This document shows positions 63,452-64,000 of a stretch of DNA of 64,000 nt, piece after piece (position 1 is the first letter of the stretch; each line of letters begins with the position of its first letter). The stretch spans positions 682,001 through 746,000 of the forward strand of contig NZ_JAHVKE010000001.1 in the NCBI RefSeq assembly GCF_019800885.1, read 5' to 3'. A program made the position numbers and the translations under genes. The notes beneath the pieces were generated by a model that saw only the letters and a program-made list of their open reading frames with translations, was not told the DNA's origin and did no database searches. Source of the DNA: Maritalea mobilis (GTDB taxonomy: Bacteria > Pseudomonadota > Alphaproteobacteria > Rhodobacterales > Rhodobacteraceae).

Positions 63452-64000
63452 CAGTTTGGCAACCGCATCTTGCCGGGGTTGAAAATATTGAGCGGGTCGA
63501 CCGCCCGCTTGATCGCCGCCATCATCTCCATCGCGCCCGCGCCCAACTCCGCTTCGAGATACCCCGCCTTGCCCTGGCCGATGCCGTGTTCGCCGGTGCA
63601 GGTGCCATCCATCGAGATCGCCAACTCGTTGAGCCAGCCGATGTAGTTCTCGGCGGCGGCGATCTCCTGGCTATTATCGACATCGATCAAGAGCAGGACA
63701 TGGAAATTCCCGTCGCCCACATGGCCCACGACCGGCGCGACGAAGCCCATCTCGGCGGCCTTGTCCTGCGCCGCTGCAACGCAATCGGCCAACCGACTGA
63801 CCGGCACGCAAACATCGGTCGAGATCCCCTTGGCCCCGGGCCGCAGCCCGAGCGAGGCCCAATAGGCGTCATGACGGGCCTGCCACAGGCGGTTGCGCTC
63901 TTCCTCGCGCGTAGTGAAGGAGAAGCCTGTCCCCCCGGCCTCGCCCGCGATCTCGCCAAAGACCTCGGCCTGTTCCGCGACGCCGCCTTCAGTGCCATGG
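63451..64000 (-). CDS. FAD-linked oxidase, D-lactate dehydrogenase/GlcD family, C-terminal part (cut by window edge)
   Basis: The visible ~182 C-terminal residues match the FAD-linked oxidase C-domain of D-lactate dehydrogenase (cytochrome) and glycolate oxidase GlcD. RHDAYWASLGLRPG, STDVCVPVSRL, VVGHVGDGNFHVL (catalytic His pair) and TGEHGIGQGK are clear, and the end reads NIFNPGKMRLPN. The FAD-binding N-terminus is outside the window, and the frame is open to the edge. It would oxidise a 2-hydroxyacid such as D-lactate. It is coupled to the VIT1/CCC1 gene by 1 bp. Confidence 0.9.
   Translation of the reverse strand, partial: HGTEGGVAEQAEVFGEIAGEAGGTGFSFTTREEERNRLWQARHDAYWASLGLRPGAKGISTDVCVPVSRLADCVAAAQDKAAEMGFVAPVVGHVGDGNFHVLLLIDVDNSQEIAAAENYIGWLNELAISMDGTCTGEHGIGQGKAGYLEAELGAGAMEMMAAIKRAVDPLNIFNPGKMRLPN

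Overview
This window is a stretch of high-GC alphaproteobacterial chromosome, most likely from the Rhodobacteraceae (Roseobacter group). The evidence is a CckA-type hybrid kinase with a CtrA box upstream, an alphaproteobacterial GTTC-N7-GTTC SOS box at recA, an aglEFGAK/aglR alpha-glucoside locus, a separate folate-binding methionine-synthase part next to a RamA-like corrinoid activator, Entner-Doudoroff genes, and short palindromic intergenic repeats of a kind I associate with this family. The species cannot be named from the sequence. Genes are densely packed with many 1-8 bp overlaps. I see no prophage, transposase, CRISPR array or rRNA. The first gene (alaS) and the last (an FAD-linked dehydrogenase) are cut by the window edges.

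Layout. 1-10 kb holds housekeeping genes: alaS (partial), recA, a sulfotransferase-like gene, cckA, rsmB-type rRNA methylase, guaB, rlmE and a Ppx/GppA phosphatase. 10.5-15.3 kb is a C1/corrinoid operon: a small 'virulence factor' family protein, a methylenetetrahydrofolate reductase family protein, a methyltetrahydrofolate-binding methyltransferase, a 76-aa protein and a ferredoxin-ASKHA activator. It fits part of a split B12-dependent methionine synthase and is followed by tRNA-Gly(CCC). 15.4-18.5 kb has a dimethylglycine/sarcosine dehydrogenase-like flavoprotein and a thioesterase. 18.5-22.3 kb is zwf-pgl-pgi. 22.3-33.3 kb is mixed: agmatinase family, HNH nuclease, esterase, AlkA-type glycosylase, MFS carrier, an NDUFAF6-like protein, cimA, cysS, a YjbR protein, an AruH-like aminotransferase and an outer-membrane barrel protein. 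33.5-36 kb is edd-eda, followed by an HSD10-like dehydrogenase and a cysteine-peptidase-like lipoprotein.

37.8-48 kb is the alpha-glucoside locus: aglEFGAK on the minus strand, diverging from aglR, a GH1 beta-glucosidase and glk. With zwf-pgl and edd-eda, the window encodes a nearly continuous route from alpha-glucosides through glucose and glucose-6-phosphate to pyruvate and glyceraldehyde-3-phosphate. zwf and edd share an identical 12-bp palindrome (GTTAGCGCTAAC), while the agl genes carry a different LacI-type palindrome (CCAAAGCGCTTTGG). putR/putA (proline catabolism) follow.

52-62.7 kb is the most unusual part. A sugar ABC transporter sits next to a translationally coupled pair, an SsuD-like flavin monooxygenase and a YdhF/SmoB-like aldo-keto reductase. 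These diverge from a GntR regulator, a Gfo/Idh/MocA oxidoreductase, a BadF-type amino-sugar kinase and NagA. The monooxygenase/reductase pair resembles the core of oxidative sulfoquinovose degradation, but here it is joined to amino-sugar genes and lacks a recognisable sulfoquinovosidase. It may be an undescribed sulfosugar or amino-sugar pathway. The window ends with a VIT1/CCC1-type metal transporter coupled to a D-lactate dehydrogenase-type oxidase.
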